From: Dipodascopsis uninucleata var. uninucleata
Lineage: Eukaryota > Ascomycota > Lipomycetes > Lipomycetales > Lipomycetaceae
DNA: 64,000 nucleotides
Direction: 5' to 3'
Assembly (NCBI GenBank): GCA_030568195.1
Contig: JAJLTO010000012.1
Location: forward strand, 62,001 to 126,000
A program made the position numbers and the translations under genes. The notes under the pieces were generated by a model. The model saw nothing but the letters and a program-made list of their open reading frames with translations, did no database searches and had not been told where the DNA came from. Positions 44,254-54,972 of this stretch are shown here, one piece after another (the stretch's first letter is position 1; each line of letters opens with the position of its first letter).

Positions 44254-47200
44254 ATGTCGTGTCTCTCCACGGCACCGAAAGGTTTGCAAGCGGTTATTCC
44301 GCTCGATCCTCCGCCATCAAAGCGAGAGAAAATGGCAAGATATCTACTACAAAAAAAAGAGCAGTTCGACCAATATCATCGCTTGCTCAATCAACAGAAA
44401 GTTCAATTGATGAAGCATCGAGCCAAGAATGGTTCGCAGAAGCCGCGTATAATGTCTTCAACATCATTCACGACTTTTGCTAAGACATCCAATTTTCCGC
44501 AACAACATCTTTCGATGAGCGCAGCGAATGATTCTAATGACAGCTTTTCTGATAAAGGTGGTCCTCGAAAGCTGGAAGATAAAGATGCTGAAAAGCTTGT
44601 TATGTTTCCGTCTTACGCTAGACGTTTAGAAACTGGCATGATTGAGGTGGATATTAGAGGTTGGGTCTACGAACCTGGATTACCAAATCGCAAGAATAAG
44701 CTCTTTACAAGTGTTATTCGTCAGCTTGTAGGGGTGCCAGCACCCGAAGAAAATGGGATAGGTGTGACTTCTACTGATGCGGATAGTAATATGAGTGGTA
44801 ATATGAGTGATAGCGAATCGATTTATTCTCAGTATGATTCTGGATCCACTACCAATCTTATTAAAAATCAGTCAGCTATTAGTGTGGCTTCTTTGGCTGG
44901 TTCTCCAAGCCAAAGAACTCTCTCTAGACGCAGTTCCATGGTAGGCACTTATTATAAGCCTACTCCATATCGTCCTTCCTCGCCTGTTCCCTCTTCGGCT
45001 GGGACTGCTGCTGTGAATATCCCTGTGCGTCCTTCAAGTAGACTACAAAGCCAACCTTCTAGCTACAAAGGTCAAGCGTCGCGTTCTTTTTCACCGAGTT
45101 CTCCCTCCTATGGAATAGGGGGGTCGCCACGGCGTGATATTTATGCGCCTCAGGGTAGACGTGCTGGTGTTTTGCAAGACGATGTCTCTGGCGCTGTCAT
45201 CAACAATAAGAATTTTGTGCAGCCTACTCTTGGTGGAGAGCGACAGCCTCTCTTAGCATCTGCACAACCTGATAGTAAATACCTAATTGAATTTTCTGAT
45301 TCTGATTCTGACTATTCGAGCGAGGACGAAGAAGTTATCGATAATCACCACGAAATCCAGGTCGTAGAGCGACGTCCAAGTCAAGTCAGATCTAATACAA
45401 TTTCAGCCAAGGCTAGTAGTCCTACTATGGGAAATCGTCGATCTGGTTCCATGAAACGAACTAGATCTGTGTATTCGGTTTCGCAAGTTGGCTCGAGTTT
45501 ATCTATTGCAGGTCATAATAGCGAAGTAGTTGCTGCAAATGCAGACAATGCTCCTTTGTCTTCTTCTCCTGCTAGTGCAAGTAATCTACAATCCTATTTC
45601 TCCAGTTACGGGTCAGTTCGAAACAGTTCTGGCCTCAACCTTCAGCGTGCCTTCTCAGGTTCACTCTCACCTGCTCCTCTTGCTCGACAACAAACATATT
45701 CGGTCTCTCAACAGAAACAGAAGCCGTTACAACAACCACCTCCACTACCTCCAAGACCAAAGTTGATTTCCTTTGCTTCTAAGTATAGCGCCGAAAAGTC
45801 TCTACAAGAGCGTATCGCGCCTTTCATATCACGACCTGTCTCGGAAGAAGATGTCATTATTAACGTTGGCTCCACCGAGACTGAAGAATATAGTACATAT
45901 AGTGTTATTACTGGTCAGTCAGGACATTTCGGAGTTCGTCTTCGCTTGAATTATGAGCCTTCAATCGCTTGTATAGAATGCGGAGATGACCTAATTACCG
46001 TTGAAGAAGTGAAAGTTATAGAACCTGAAGGTGTCAGTTTGATAAGTGATATTGACGATACTGTTAAGCACACAGGAATTACTGGAGCCAAAAAGGGTAT
46101 ATTCCGAAATGTCTTTGTTAAGGATTACGGTGAGCTGGAGATCAAGGGAGTAGCAGACTGGTATCAGTGCCTTGATAAAATGGGTGTGCCAATCCATTAT
46201 GTGTCTAACTCACCTTGGCAGCTGTATCCTTCTATTGCAAAATTTATCCGGAGAGCAGGACTACCTCAGGGATCAATGCATCTCAAACACTATAATGGCT
46301 TTTTTTATGGCCTCCTCGAACCTGCTGTTGAACGTAAACGATTTAATCTGGAATCAATTTTAATCGATTTCCCTTACAGAAAGTTTATTTTAGTTGGCGA
46401 TTCCGGAGAAATGGATTTAGAAGCATATGTCAATCTGGCATGCAAATTCCCTGATCAGGTTCTGGCAATTTATATCAGAGATGTTACCACTATATGCTCA
46501 GATGATGACGACTTCTGTAATGTATCAGAGCTGAATGGATTTTTCTCTACTTCAGTTCCTCGTCCGGATGAAATAGATGATCTATTAGATAACTCTAGTT
46601 GGTGTTGTAGTGGATCCAAGGATGAGCATAAGTATTATCATCGTCCACATTCTCCTCCACCGATAATGCCTAAGCCTGCAAGTTTGCGTAGCAAGAAAAT
46701 TATGACGGAAGCGCCGACTGCCACTCAAATGCAGTGGACATCGTCAAAGATTGGTAGCTCTGCAGCTGGCATTGAGACGCAACAACGGGCATATGAATCC
46801 AATGAAGTTCCAAAGGTGCCTAAAAAACCTGACATCCTGAAGGCACCTACTTTGAATCACTATCAAGCAAGTCCAAATGACGCGGATTTCCTTTCTTCTT
46901 CTGCAGGCTCTACTGCATCACCTCTTGCTCAGCGCCTAGCTGCGTTTTCTTCTACATTTAATGAGAGTAGCTCACCTGAAAATCAGGGATACATGTCTGT
47001 TAAGTTTCAGCAACAACAATCACAACGGCAACAAGAACAGATCCATACTTCTAGAATCAATGACTCTAATAAGCCTACATCTGTTTCTTCCGAGAACAAG
47101 ACAACAACTTCTGAGACTTCAGAGCAAGTCAAGCAAGCAGGGTCCTCTTCTGCAGCTCCTCCATTACCACCTCGACCCACTCCTGTTCCAGTAAAGAATA

Positions 47201-47484
47201 CTGAAGCTGGCGGGGTTCAAGGATTCAAGGACAAGACGCATACAACAGATGTGGCATCTTTTGCTTATCGTGCCTGTATAGGAATGAGCAATTGTGGGGG
47301 TGGTAACAGAGATGAGTATCCCTTGGATAAAAAGGTTGAGCTGTGGAAGAGAAGAGTCGCCAGAGCTAGAATGGTTCTACCAACAGGAGTCCGACTCCGA
47401 ATGTGGCGTATCGGAGATGATATTAGTGATGAATGTGAAGGTATTGTTCAGCAATATCTCGATACGCTGAAGGCATCTGAATAA
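44254..47484 (+). CDS. APP1: App1-type phosphatidate phosphatase, actin-patch protein
   Basis: Single-exon, 1076 residues. App1 is a Mg-dependent phosphatidate phosphatase of the HAD superfamily at cortical actin patches, where it dephosphorylates phosphatidate or diacylglycerol pyrophosphate. The catalytic DxDxT is in SDIDDTVKHTG (D599, D601, T603). It is followed by GIFRNVFVKDY, YVSNSPWQLYPSI, LKHYNG, and FILVGDSGEMDLEAY, all typical of the family. An N-terminal conserved block (MIEVDIRGWVYEPG) and long Ser/Pro/Gln-rich linkers surround it. Two polyproline SH3-binding motifs are present (PPPLPPRPK and PPLPPRP), fitting interaction with endocytic SH3 proteins. The C-terminal KVELWKRRVARA helix is also family-like. 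S. cerevisiae App1 is 587 residues; the extra length is low-complexity sequence. Confidence 0.93.
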   Translation: MSCLSTAPKGLQAVIPLDPPPSKREKMARYLLQKKEQFDQYHRLLNQQKVQLMKHRAKNGSQKPRIMSSTSFTTFAKTSNFPQQHLSMSAANDSNDSFSDKGGPRKLEDKDAEKLVMFPSYARRLETGMIEVDIRGWVYEPGLPNRKNKLFTSVIRQLVGVPAPEENGIGVTSTDADSNMSGNMSDSESIYSQYDSGSTTNLIKNQSAISVASLAGSPSQRTLSRRSSMVGTYYKPTPYRPSSPVPSSAGTAAVNIPVRPSSRLQSQPSSYKGQASRSFSPSSPSYGIGGSPRRDIYAPQGRRAGVLQDDVSGAVINNKNFVQPTLGGERQPLLASAQPDSKYLIEFSDSDSDYSSEDEEVIDNHHEIQVVERRPSQVRSNTISAKASSPTMGNRRSGSMKRTRSVYSVSQVGSSLSIAGHNSEVVAANADNAPLSSSPASASNLQSYFSSYGSVRNSSGLNLQRAFSGSLSPAPLARQQTYSVSQQKQKPLQQPPPLPPRPKLISFASKYSAEKSLQERIAPFISRPVSEEDVIINVGSTETEEYSTYSVITGQSGHFGVRLRLNYEPSIACIECGDDLITVEEVKVIEPEGVSLISDIDDTVKHTGITGAKKGIFRNVFVKDYGELEIKGVADWYQCLDKMGVPIHYVSNSPWQLYPSIAKFIRRAGLPQGSMHLKHYNGFFYGLLEPAVERKRFNLESILIDFPYRKFILVGDSGEMDLEAYVNLACKFPDQVLAIYIRDVTTICSDDDDFCNVSELNGFFSTSVPRPDEIDDLLDNSSWCCSGSKDEHKYYHRPHSPPPIMPKPASLRSKKIMTEAPTATQMQWTSSKIGSSAAGIETQQRAYESNEVPKVPKKPDILKAPTLNHYQASPNDADFLSSSAGSTASPLAQRLAAFSSTFNESSSPENQGYMSVKFQQQQSQRQQEQIHTSRINDSNKPTSVSSENKTTTSETSEQVKQAGSSSAAPPLPPRPTPVPVKNTEAGGVQGFKDKTHTTDVASFAYRACIGMSNCGGGNRDEYPLDKKVELWKRRVARARMVLPTGVRLRMWRIGDDISDECEGIVQQYLDTLKASE

Positions 47485-48316
47485 ATGTTTATGGTATATT
47501 AGTGACTGCTGAAGAGCAACAACAGGACACTTCTCCTAATTTTTCATTATAGTCATGATCATGTTTGTGTCTAATTAGACTTTTTTTATAGTGTGCATCT
47601 TTTTATATTTGCTGCATATATTCGTATTATTTGGTTTCTTGGTTTTCTATTGTGATGGTGGATGATGGTTTTAGCGGTGTATGTTAGATGCTGCAAACAT
47701 GAATGACATTTTTTTAATATTGTCATAGAATTTAATATTTAGTATATGGTTCTTATCCTATCTATTCCTTCAAATTACCTCAATTATTGGTCAATACATG
47801 ATCTTGTTAATCCCAGTAGCCTACATACACTATTAAACCAACTGAATCTATAAAGACCAACAATATGGAACCGTGGATTAAACTGAAGCAAACAAGAAAC
47901 GAAATCACTTTATTATTCAGGTTTGTTATGCAATAAAAGAAATTGACAATAAATGCGATCTAAAATTGATACTACTAAAACAAGATAGGGATTAAGCATA
48001 AGCTGTTCAAAGACATTACTGCAATTATATCAAAAGAAATTTGCAGACGAATGATTAGCAAACATCGTAGTTTCAGTTTCATTGATATATGTATTCTGTA
48101 TCAAACGGTTAATGAATATTCAATTGTTGCGCGCTGACAAAAATTATTAAAATAGAGGGTTATATTGAAATACAGAGACCGGTTTGAAATAATCGACAAT
48201 ATAACATTGGAGTGTTAATAAGTTAGACATACACAATTTATACATATTCATATTAAAGTTATTAAATAGTTGACAGTTTCCGTGATTGATTGTCAAAGGC
48301 CCAGACAAGTTGTTCA
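47485..48316. other. Convergent intergenic region
   Basis: 832 bp of AT-rich sequence between the 3' ends of APP1 and YRA1. No coding frame or RNA gene is recognised. Confidence 0.5.
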
Positions 48317-50277
48317 CTATAGTAATTCATTAGTATCAACCTGTTACAAATGAGAACAGATAACAGTCTATTATTACTGAGAATACATACCATAGGAATG
48401 TCATTGGATTCTGTAGGAGCAGCAGAAACAGGAGCCTGCACGTTGTTTCCAGCCTGCACGTTATTTCCATTCTGATCGAAATAATCAGCCATTTCAGCAT
48501 CAAGCTGTTCCACGGACTTCTTTGGCCTACGCTGACGACCTGGCCTCTTCTTCTCAGGAGCACCTGATTTGTTACCTTGAGCACCCTTTTTTGACTTGTT
48601 ACCTACAGTACCAGAGGCGGCTGATGTTGCTGCTGAGCCAGCCTTTGGCTTTATACGATCCGCAAAGTTCTTTCTGTTAGGATCCACAACCAATTCGACC
48701 TAATAAAAATTGTTAGAAAAGCTTCTAATTCCAAAATCGTCATACACATACATGCATAATCTTCTTGCCACCATCAATTGGCGTTCCATTGAATCGCTTC
48801 CAGGCCTTAGCTGCGTCACCTGGTCGTTGAAAGATCATAGTAACAACACCAGTGGATTGACCCTTTGAGTTGTAACTGAGCATGCATCTTCGAACAGGAC
48901 CAATCTCGAGATTGAAGTAATCCTAATACTCAAACGTAAACATTACTGCAGGTTAAAATAACAAAACTTTGATACGCGCGCACTGGCGTTTTCAAACCGA
49001 GTTCCAAGATATATCTTGAGCACAAGAAGAAAGATCATCATAATCGAAATGAAAGGTAAGTTAGCTGTATAATAAAATATAATAAAATGAGTGTCAAATG
49101 CCTGTTAAGACAATGTAAAATGGGTAAGAAAATGCCTATTAACAAATATATAGGACAAAATATTACGAGTAAATTGTTGATCCTTGCCGAAGTCTAGAAT
49201 AAACTAAGCTGGGAAGACACGTAACTGTGCCAGTCATAGTCATCCCCTTAGATAATAAAGACAAACACTGCCAATACTTCTTTTCAGAAAAATACGACAA
49301 AAAGAAATGGAAGGACGAGAGCCCCAAAATAATTAAAGAAATTAGAGAGAATAAAATATAAAGAGAAAAATTAGATTACAGCATCAATGACCATAATCGT
49401 TCAAAAATACGAAAATACTTTTCCGTTTAGAATAAATTCAATGATAAGCTGTTCGACGTAGCACTCAACGTTTGCTAAATGTATCATTCAGTGCTATGAA
49501 TAAATCATGCCTATATTATGCAAGAAAGCAAGAGCAACCTTCATAAGTCCCACGAAAACGGAACTGCACAATAAGGCGAAAGAAAGGATCATGCAAATAA
49601 GCGACCATCTGAAATCTCCTAAAATATTCTTCGCTGAATCGCTACTAGCAAAACAAAGAGACCTGAACGAAACACATCCAATCACCCATTCAGCGTATTT
49701 GAATATGCTATCATCCAAACTACTTGTCTTGAAGTAGTACTCATCATACTTTAACGTAGCAGCTAAAATTGATAATGTACGATTTCGCCATGTAAACTAG
49801 CCAGGAATCAAGTCCTGGATTCAAACTACATATGCCATTAAGCTTGTAGTTGCTTCTAACAAAGCAGCCAATATTTTTGAATCGACCATTTCATTTCGAT
49901 TATGATTCAGATCCAATTTCTTCGTATTGCCCTCACTCTATACTGGTTCGGGGCGGACGAAACACAACATACCTTAATAGCTGATTCTTCGACATCATGT
50001 GGCTATAGAGAACGACGTTAATAATACATTCAGCTTAACCATCATATTCTGTATTATTCAAACGTACCAAATTAGAGATAATAATCTTATCATTGTTCTC
50101 AATGTTAACTTGAGAAGACGAAGTAGCAGGCTTAGTAGTAGTCTTCGCTGCTTTTGCGCCACCTGCCTTTCGAATGCCTCCAGTCGGTCCTTTTCTTCGT
50201 GGTCCACCACGGCGGCGACCCTTAGAAGGAGCCTGGGCAATAATCTCGTCTAAAGATTTATCCAAATTTGCCGACAT
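48317..50277 (-). CDS. YRA1: Yra1/Aly mRNA export adaptor
   Basis: Five exons on the minus strand: 50068-50277, 49973-50002, 48752-48922, 48391-48699 and 48317-48340. All junctions keep frame; 247 residues. Yra1 is the TREX component that hands mRNA to Mex67. The Sub2-binding N-terminus MSANLDKSLDEII equals that of S. cerevisiae. An RGG-type basic region follows. The RRM runs from KIIISNL through PHDVEESAIK, DYFNLEIGPVRRCMLSYN and GTPIDGGKK. The tail has VDPNRKNFADRIK and KKSVEQLDAEMADYF. Introns are 65, 1050, 52 and 50 nt. The 1,050-nt intron lies after ESAIK, the same place as the long regulatory intron of the S. cerevisiae gene (after DAVR). The last exon is only seven codons, from a TAACAG acceptor, and is the least certain part. 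Confidence 0.92.
48923..49972 (-). other. Long YRA1 intron (1,050 nt)
   Basis: Donor GTATGT and acceptor GTATTAG. The branch candidate nearest the acceptor (TTTTAAC) departs from the TACTAAC-like sites of other introns here. Frames inside it (for example 49507-49737 plus) look like chance. No snoRNA C/D or H/ACA boxes were recognised with confidence. Confidence 0.85.
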
Positions 50278-50279
50278 GA

Positions 50280-50651
50280 TTATGTTGTTGCTGATCGATA
50301 AAATTTCCGAGACTGTCCTTGTCTTCTAATATGAAACTTCTGCTGAGAAGTGATTTCAGAATCTGATTTCGCACCAGATTCAACCAATAGACGCTGAATA
50401 TCAGAAAATATCAAAAATCCGTCTGCTCTTGATGGATTGATATTTACTAAGAGTTCTCCTGAAATAGCGTCAATAAAAATTGATGACTGTTTCCGTAATC
50501 TCGCAGGAATAGATCTCAAAAAAACATGAAAAATTTCCGAACGAGAAGGCTGGGCGATAGACTGTGAGGAGTAGTCAAGAACATATTTTTGCGGCGTGTG
50601 TAGAATTCCATTATATATGCATATACGCCATAAAGATAAAGCAGCATGCAA
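50280..50651 (-). other. 123-codon frame in the YRA1 leader, uncertain
   Basis: An ATG frame of 123 codons whose TAA ends two bases before the YRA1 ATG. Its translated text (for example FIDAISGELLVNI) is not low-complexity, but I recognise no family. It could be an upstream frame in the YRA1 mRNA, a remnant of a small gene, or chance. Confidence 0.2.
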
Positions 50652-50818
50652 AAAAAGTCACGTGATAGAAGTAGAACGCGTCTGTTGTCTCGTCGCAATA
50701 TCTTATATTTCATTGTCTAGCTAACATCAGTTCTTTTAACTAGTTTACTCTACTGCAGAACTTGTTTGAGAGCTCGTTATTTACAGGAAGGGATATCAAA
50801 TTGCTTGAATAATACAGG

Positions 50819-51294
50819 ATGTCCAGTGCGGATAGTGAAATCACCCCGAGGACTAATGCTGAACTGCTACACCTCTTTGTTGGTCGACCCGTGCGATTGA
50901 TTGGTAGAGTGACTTCGTTTCATGGCGATACCGTGACTCTGGATGCAGGAGGATCAGTGACTGCACGAACCAATGTGGTATGATAAACTGCAGGTTTGCA
51001 AAAAGTGGCCTACATAGTTAATGAATATCTCTAGGGCGTTCAAATGACTGAAGGTCATGCGTATGAAATTATCGGTAGGGTGAATCAGGATCTCAGTCTG
51101 AAAATCTTGGATAGCGTCGATTTTGGAACAAACATCAGTAAGTAATGTATTCCTGAAATTGCTTGCTTTTCAGAGAAGAATCAATATAAGCAACTGTGTT
51201 AACGAATGTGGCTTACTGTTTAGATATGGATAATGCTAACACGCTTGCTGCACTATCAAATCAATATAACGAGATTTTTTTTGACACTAGCTAG
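50819..51294 (+). CDS. RFA3: Replication protein A subunit 3 (RPA14)
   Basis: Three exons, 50819-50977, 51035-51137 and 51224-51294. All junctions keep frame and give 110 residues (S. cerevisiae Rfa3 122). Rfa3 is the smallest subunit of the single-stranded-DNA-binding RPA heterotrimer, a single OB fold. The sequence reads TPRTNAELLHLFVGRPVRLI, GRVTSFHGDTVTLDAGGSVT, then YEIIGRVNQDLSLKILDSVD and FGTNIN, which is the RPA14 pattern (GRPVRLIGRV...YEIIGRV...FG). A final helix (about 92-107) would join the trimer core. Introns are 57 and 86 nt with donors GTATGA and GTAAGT. The 541 bp separating it from the YRA1 start serve both genes. Confidence 0.9.
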
Positions 51295-51783
51295 GCATTA
51301 TGTTGACTGAAATTTAGTGATACAATGATAGTCAAAGAACAACAAACTGTAAAGTACATTTCAAAAATAGACGCAAAAGAGCTTTGTAGTCTTACATGCT
51401 ACTCTTGAAAAGCATATGCCATCCGAGAATATGCTCTGTATACCAGTATGTATATAGAGCGCTTTTTCAACAACATCTAAATTTCTCTATCTGCTAGTTC
51501 TGTAGTTCTATGTGATAAATCTATAGTTTTTGAAACGAGTTCCTTGCTGTCAATTCTCAAGGTAGAAAGTTTGCGTGTTCATATGTAAGAATTGCAAATC
51601 ATAAACCCTAAGCCATAAACGCGTGCAATACAATGCAGATTAGAAAGCGCGAGAGAACGCGTCTTCGTTTTCCCTCATTAGTAAATTACTTGCTACTTCT
51701 ACAATCTTATGAGTAGTCCTTACTAGTATTTTGTATTCAAAGAACAGAAAACGATAGGCTAGTAAGCTTTTGAAGCATCAATA
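51295..51783. other. Intergenic, POL12 promoter
   Basis: 489 bp without a recognisable frame. ACGCGT-type MCB boxes, expected for replication genes, were looked for. AAACGCGTGC at 51616-51625 contains only the ACGCGT core, and the match is suggestive. Confidence 0.4.
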
Positions 51784-53731
51784 ATGCCGTCAACAGAGTA
51801 TAGCTCATCAATTAGCTCTTTCTTTGATGGCAAACTGCCTGAAGATTTAGAGGCTCAATGTCTCTCAATGCAGAAGTCATTCGCGTTGACACCAGACGAC
51901 TTATTCTTTAAAATCGAAGCATACCAAATAGATCGCGGTTTGGAAACCACACTAACAAAAGAGATCCTGGATGAATTGCGTATGGATTTACAGCGTCAAT
52001 TAGAGCGAAAACAGAAACAAAAAGCTGCAGTTAATGGTAACTATGGTAATAGCTCCTCACCAGTTCAAGGAATAACGCCTGTCAAACGAAAATTCCCAGG
52101 ATCAGTTACTACTCCATCTAACTTAAGGAGCTCACCATTAACAGAAAGGTAGCATACCTATAAGAGAGGCGGCTTACAAGAAGACATAATATATTTAACA
52201 AGGCATGATACTAACTATGAATCATAGGAATTCGTCCTTTGCAACTCGAACGGATGCAGGCAAAGTACTAGAGATGCTCAATTCAACAATTGAAATAGAT
52301 ACATCCGAGCTTGGTATCGAAAAAGCAAAAATTACAGCATTCATGGATGTCAAGAAATACCATTACCGTACAATGCGACAAGGTTTATTAGAAGTCTCGG
52401 AATACCTTGATGACAGAATAGAACAATTTGCTGAGGCATTCCAGAAATACCTTGAGGAAGACAAGGAAGCTAGACATGATGAGGTTCTACTTTCAGCATC
52501 AGAGAGAACAGGTAATCCAGCTGCTATTTCTCATTCCGAGATAATTGTTGTTGGCAGAATAGTATCAGACTCAGTTCATGCAGCTGACTCTTCGAAATTG
52601 AATGAACAGTCAATTTTGTTAGAGTCGTGTCGCAGAATCGGATCGGGATCGCGCGTTCCCCTCCAATTCACACTTAGGCCCAATCCTTCTAAATGGGCCA
52701 TGAAGTCGTTCAGTTTATTTCCCGGACAGATTGTGGCTCTCAGAGGAACGAATCCTACTGGAGAGCGATTTATTGTCGGCGAGTTCTTGAAGCTACCTGA
52801 GCTCCCATTTCCTGTCTCTCCCACGCGAGTTTTGAGCCAAACAGCAAACCGTCCGACTCGATTAATAGTGGCCAAAGGGCCATTTTCTCCTCAAGACGAT
52901 CTTTCTTTTGATCCTTTGAAAGAGCTGATCACTCAATGCATTAAAGCTAAGGCGGATGTTGTTATGTTATTGGGCCCCTTTGTCGATTCTACTCACCAAT
53001 CTCTCCTGAACCCATCATATCTGCCGTATTCTGGACTGAACACTCTTGAAGACCTCTTCCGCGCGTGCATATCAACAGAACTGAATCGATTAGAAAATGC
53101 TCTACCTAACTGTCAAGCATTTCTCATCACGGAGTGTGGCAAGAGAGAAGCTATACAGAAACATTTATCATTCCCCAGCCCACCGTTAACAGATACCAGA
53201 AAGTCTCTTGGTATGCCAAAACGATCTCGGTGGTTATGCAATCCTGCTTTCATAGCAGCGAATTCTACGGTGTTTGCAGTTGCTAACATCGATACATTGA
53301 TGCAGCTAGTCAAAGTGGAATGTATGTACAGAGATGTCAGTGATAAAACAGCGGAAAATAGTGCTTTCGTCAGAGCAATTAGATGCATTTTGCAGCAGCG
53401 GTCTTTGTATCCAGTGTTCCCAAGTCAGGCAGGCGTTCCGCAGGAAATTTCTTACATGGGACTGGCAGAAATGAACATCGCTCGTCCAGACGTTTTAATA
53501 GTGCCGTCAGAGCAGAAATACTTCGCAAAGGTTGTGGATAATGTGGTTGCAATTAATCCTGGTGTTTTAACTAAGGCACGAGCAGCAGGAACTTATGCTC
53601 TATTAGACATCGCACCTATAAAAGATTTCGAGAGCAGACTGGGTTCAGCTCCAAATCCAGAAAGTGATCCAGAAAAGCTTATGATGCATCGAGTATGGGA
53701 AAGGTGTAGAGTTGACATTAAGAAGATCTAA
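51784..53731 (+). CDS. POL12: DNA polymerase alpha-primase B subunit
   Basis: Two exons, 51784-52148 and 52228-53731. The 79-nt intron (donor GTAGCA, perfect TACTAAC branch close to the TCATAG acceptor) yields 622 residues (S. cerevisiae 705). The B subunit is the non-catalytic scaffold of the polymerase alpha-primase complex. An N-terminal helical domain (1-80; LDEL, TLTKEILDELRMDL) is linked to an OB fold (about 240-300; VVGRIVSDS, PGQIVALRGTNPTGERFI). The inactivated phosphoesterase domain follows (about 330-600; RLIVAKGPFSPQDDLSFDPL, DVVMLLGPFVDSTH, DVLIVPSEQKYFAK, VVAINPGVLTKARAAGTYA). The GPFVDSxH and NPG...AGTYA blocks are signature features. Confidence 0.94.
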
Positions 53732-54972
53732 GGTCTACGAAGCGTGATTGGGGCATAAAACGCCGATAGAAAGGCGAGTGGCAAAAAAGAGTTTATATAC
53801 GCGTAGGAATGATTATGTTTGTTTTGTTCGGATGAAGTGTATATATTCCTTTAATAAGATAGAAAGTATCCATGATGAGTAGAAATGAAGGCGTCAACTG
53901 CTGGAGAGTTAGAACGGCACGTCTCTATGAGCACGCTAATATTACCGATAGACCTCCGTAAATTTAATGGGTTAGATGTGTAGTTATGCAGAGCAAAGTA
54001 AGTTTTTAAGGTCAACCAATGCATTCTCCTCTCTACCAACCCTATGTTCTGCTCATCTATGTAATTGAGATATGAGGAATATATCATGATGAAGTAATAG
54101 TGCTTCGAAGCATATAAGCTTCAGTTTTAGTTTCTGTATTGGTCTAGGTGATCAACTCAAGACTCAATTGGAATTGTGATCATGTACACTTTCGAGCCGC
54201 AGCACCGTCGTAGTATGAATTTTCCGGTCGTTCGGATAAAATCACCGAATATGAAATACAACGACGTACATACAACTTTGACATGAGACTAAAAGTCCAG
54301 TATATTCACTAAAAATACAAGCAATAAGATGTGGAACGTGAATAGCACCTGGTGGGCTAATAAATAAGCTCAATTCTCCTGGCTGGGTGGTGCAGCTTCT
54401 GTGATGGTTAGTAGAGCGCCCCCAGACTTAACTGGACTAACTCAACAGCCAAGCATAAGAATGGGTGACGTCATAATAAAGTCTATGTATGGTCTGATAC
54501 CTCTAGATCACATCCACATGCCCTATAATCCAAAGGAACACTTGACTATAGGGAGCGAAGTGCGCATAATAGCACTAAAATCGTTCATATCGGGGAGTAT
54601 AGCCCAGAGTCGCTCCTCAGAAGTTTGAATCTTGTAGATGCGGTAGGTTGCGAAGTTGTTTATACCGCATACAGCAATATCACATTGGGAAATCCATACT
54701 ATAAAATGGTTACATAAATAGATTCCCACGTCACAGATGGATAATATATAAGCATCTGAAGTATTTATTTCTTTCCGATCTTTATCATTCAACCAGAACA
54801 CATCTTCTACTTTTATTCATTATAGCTTATAAGTAATCGGATTGCTTTCCGCAGGACGAAGATTAGATATATTCTCTACTCTGCATTCTTAATTTGAATC
54901 TCCCCTTGTTATATACACAATTCATACAAAGAGCCGAAGTCAAAAAATTTGAATCCAAAAATCAGTTTCATA
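53732..54972. promoter_or_regulatory. Intergenic, promoter of pyruvate decarboxylase
   Basis: 1.24 kb between two plus-strand genes. Frames at 53851-54087 and 54523-54801 (minus) and 54401-54628 (plus) have no recognisable family. A long upstream region is common for highly expressed glycolytic and fermentative genes. Confidence 0.4.

Noticed and set aside
49507-49737. A 76-codon plus-strand frame inside the long YRA1 intron, candidate nested gene.
   Set aside because: Short, without recognisable family, and antisense within intronic sequence; the codon pattern gives no support.
54949-54972. Upstream in-frame ATG for pyruvate decarboxylase.
   Set aside because: It adds eight residues without family similarity; the ATG at 54973 fits the usual enzyme start.
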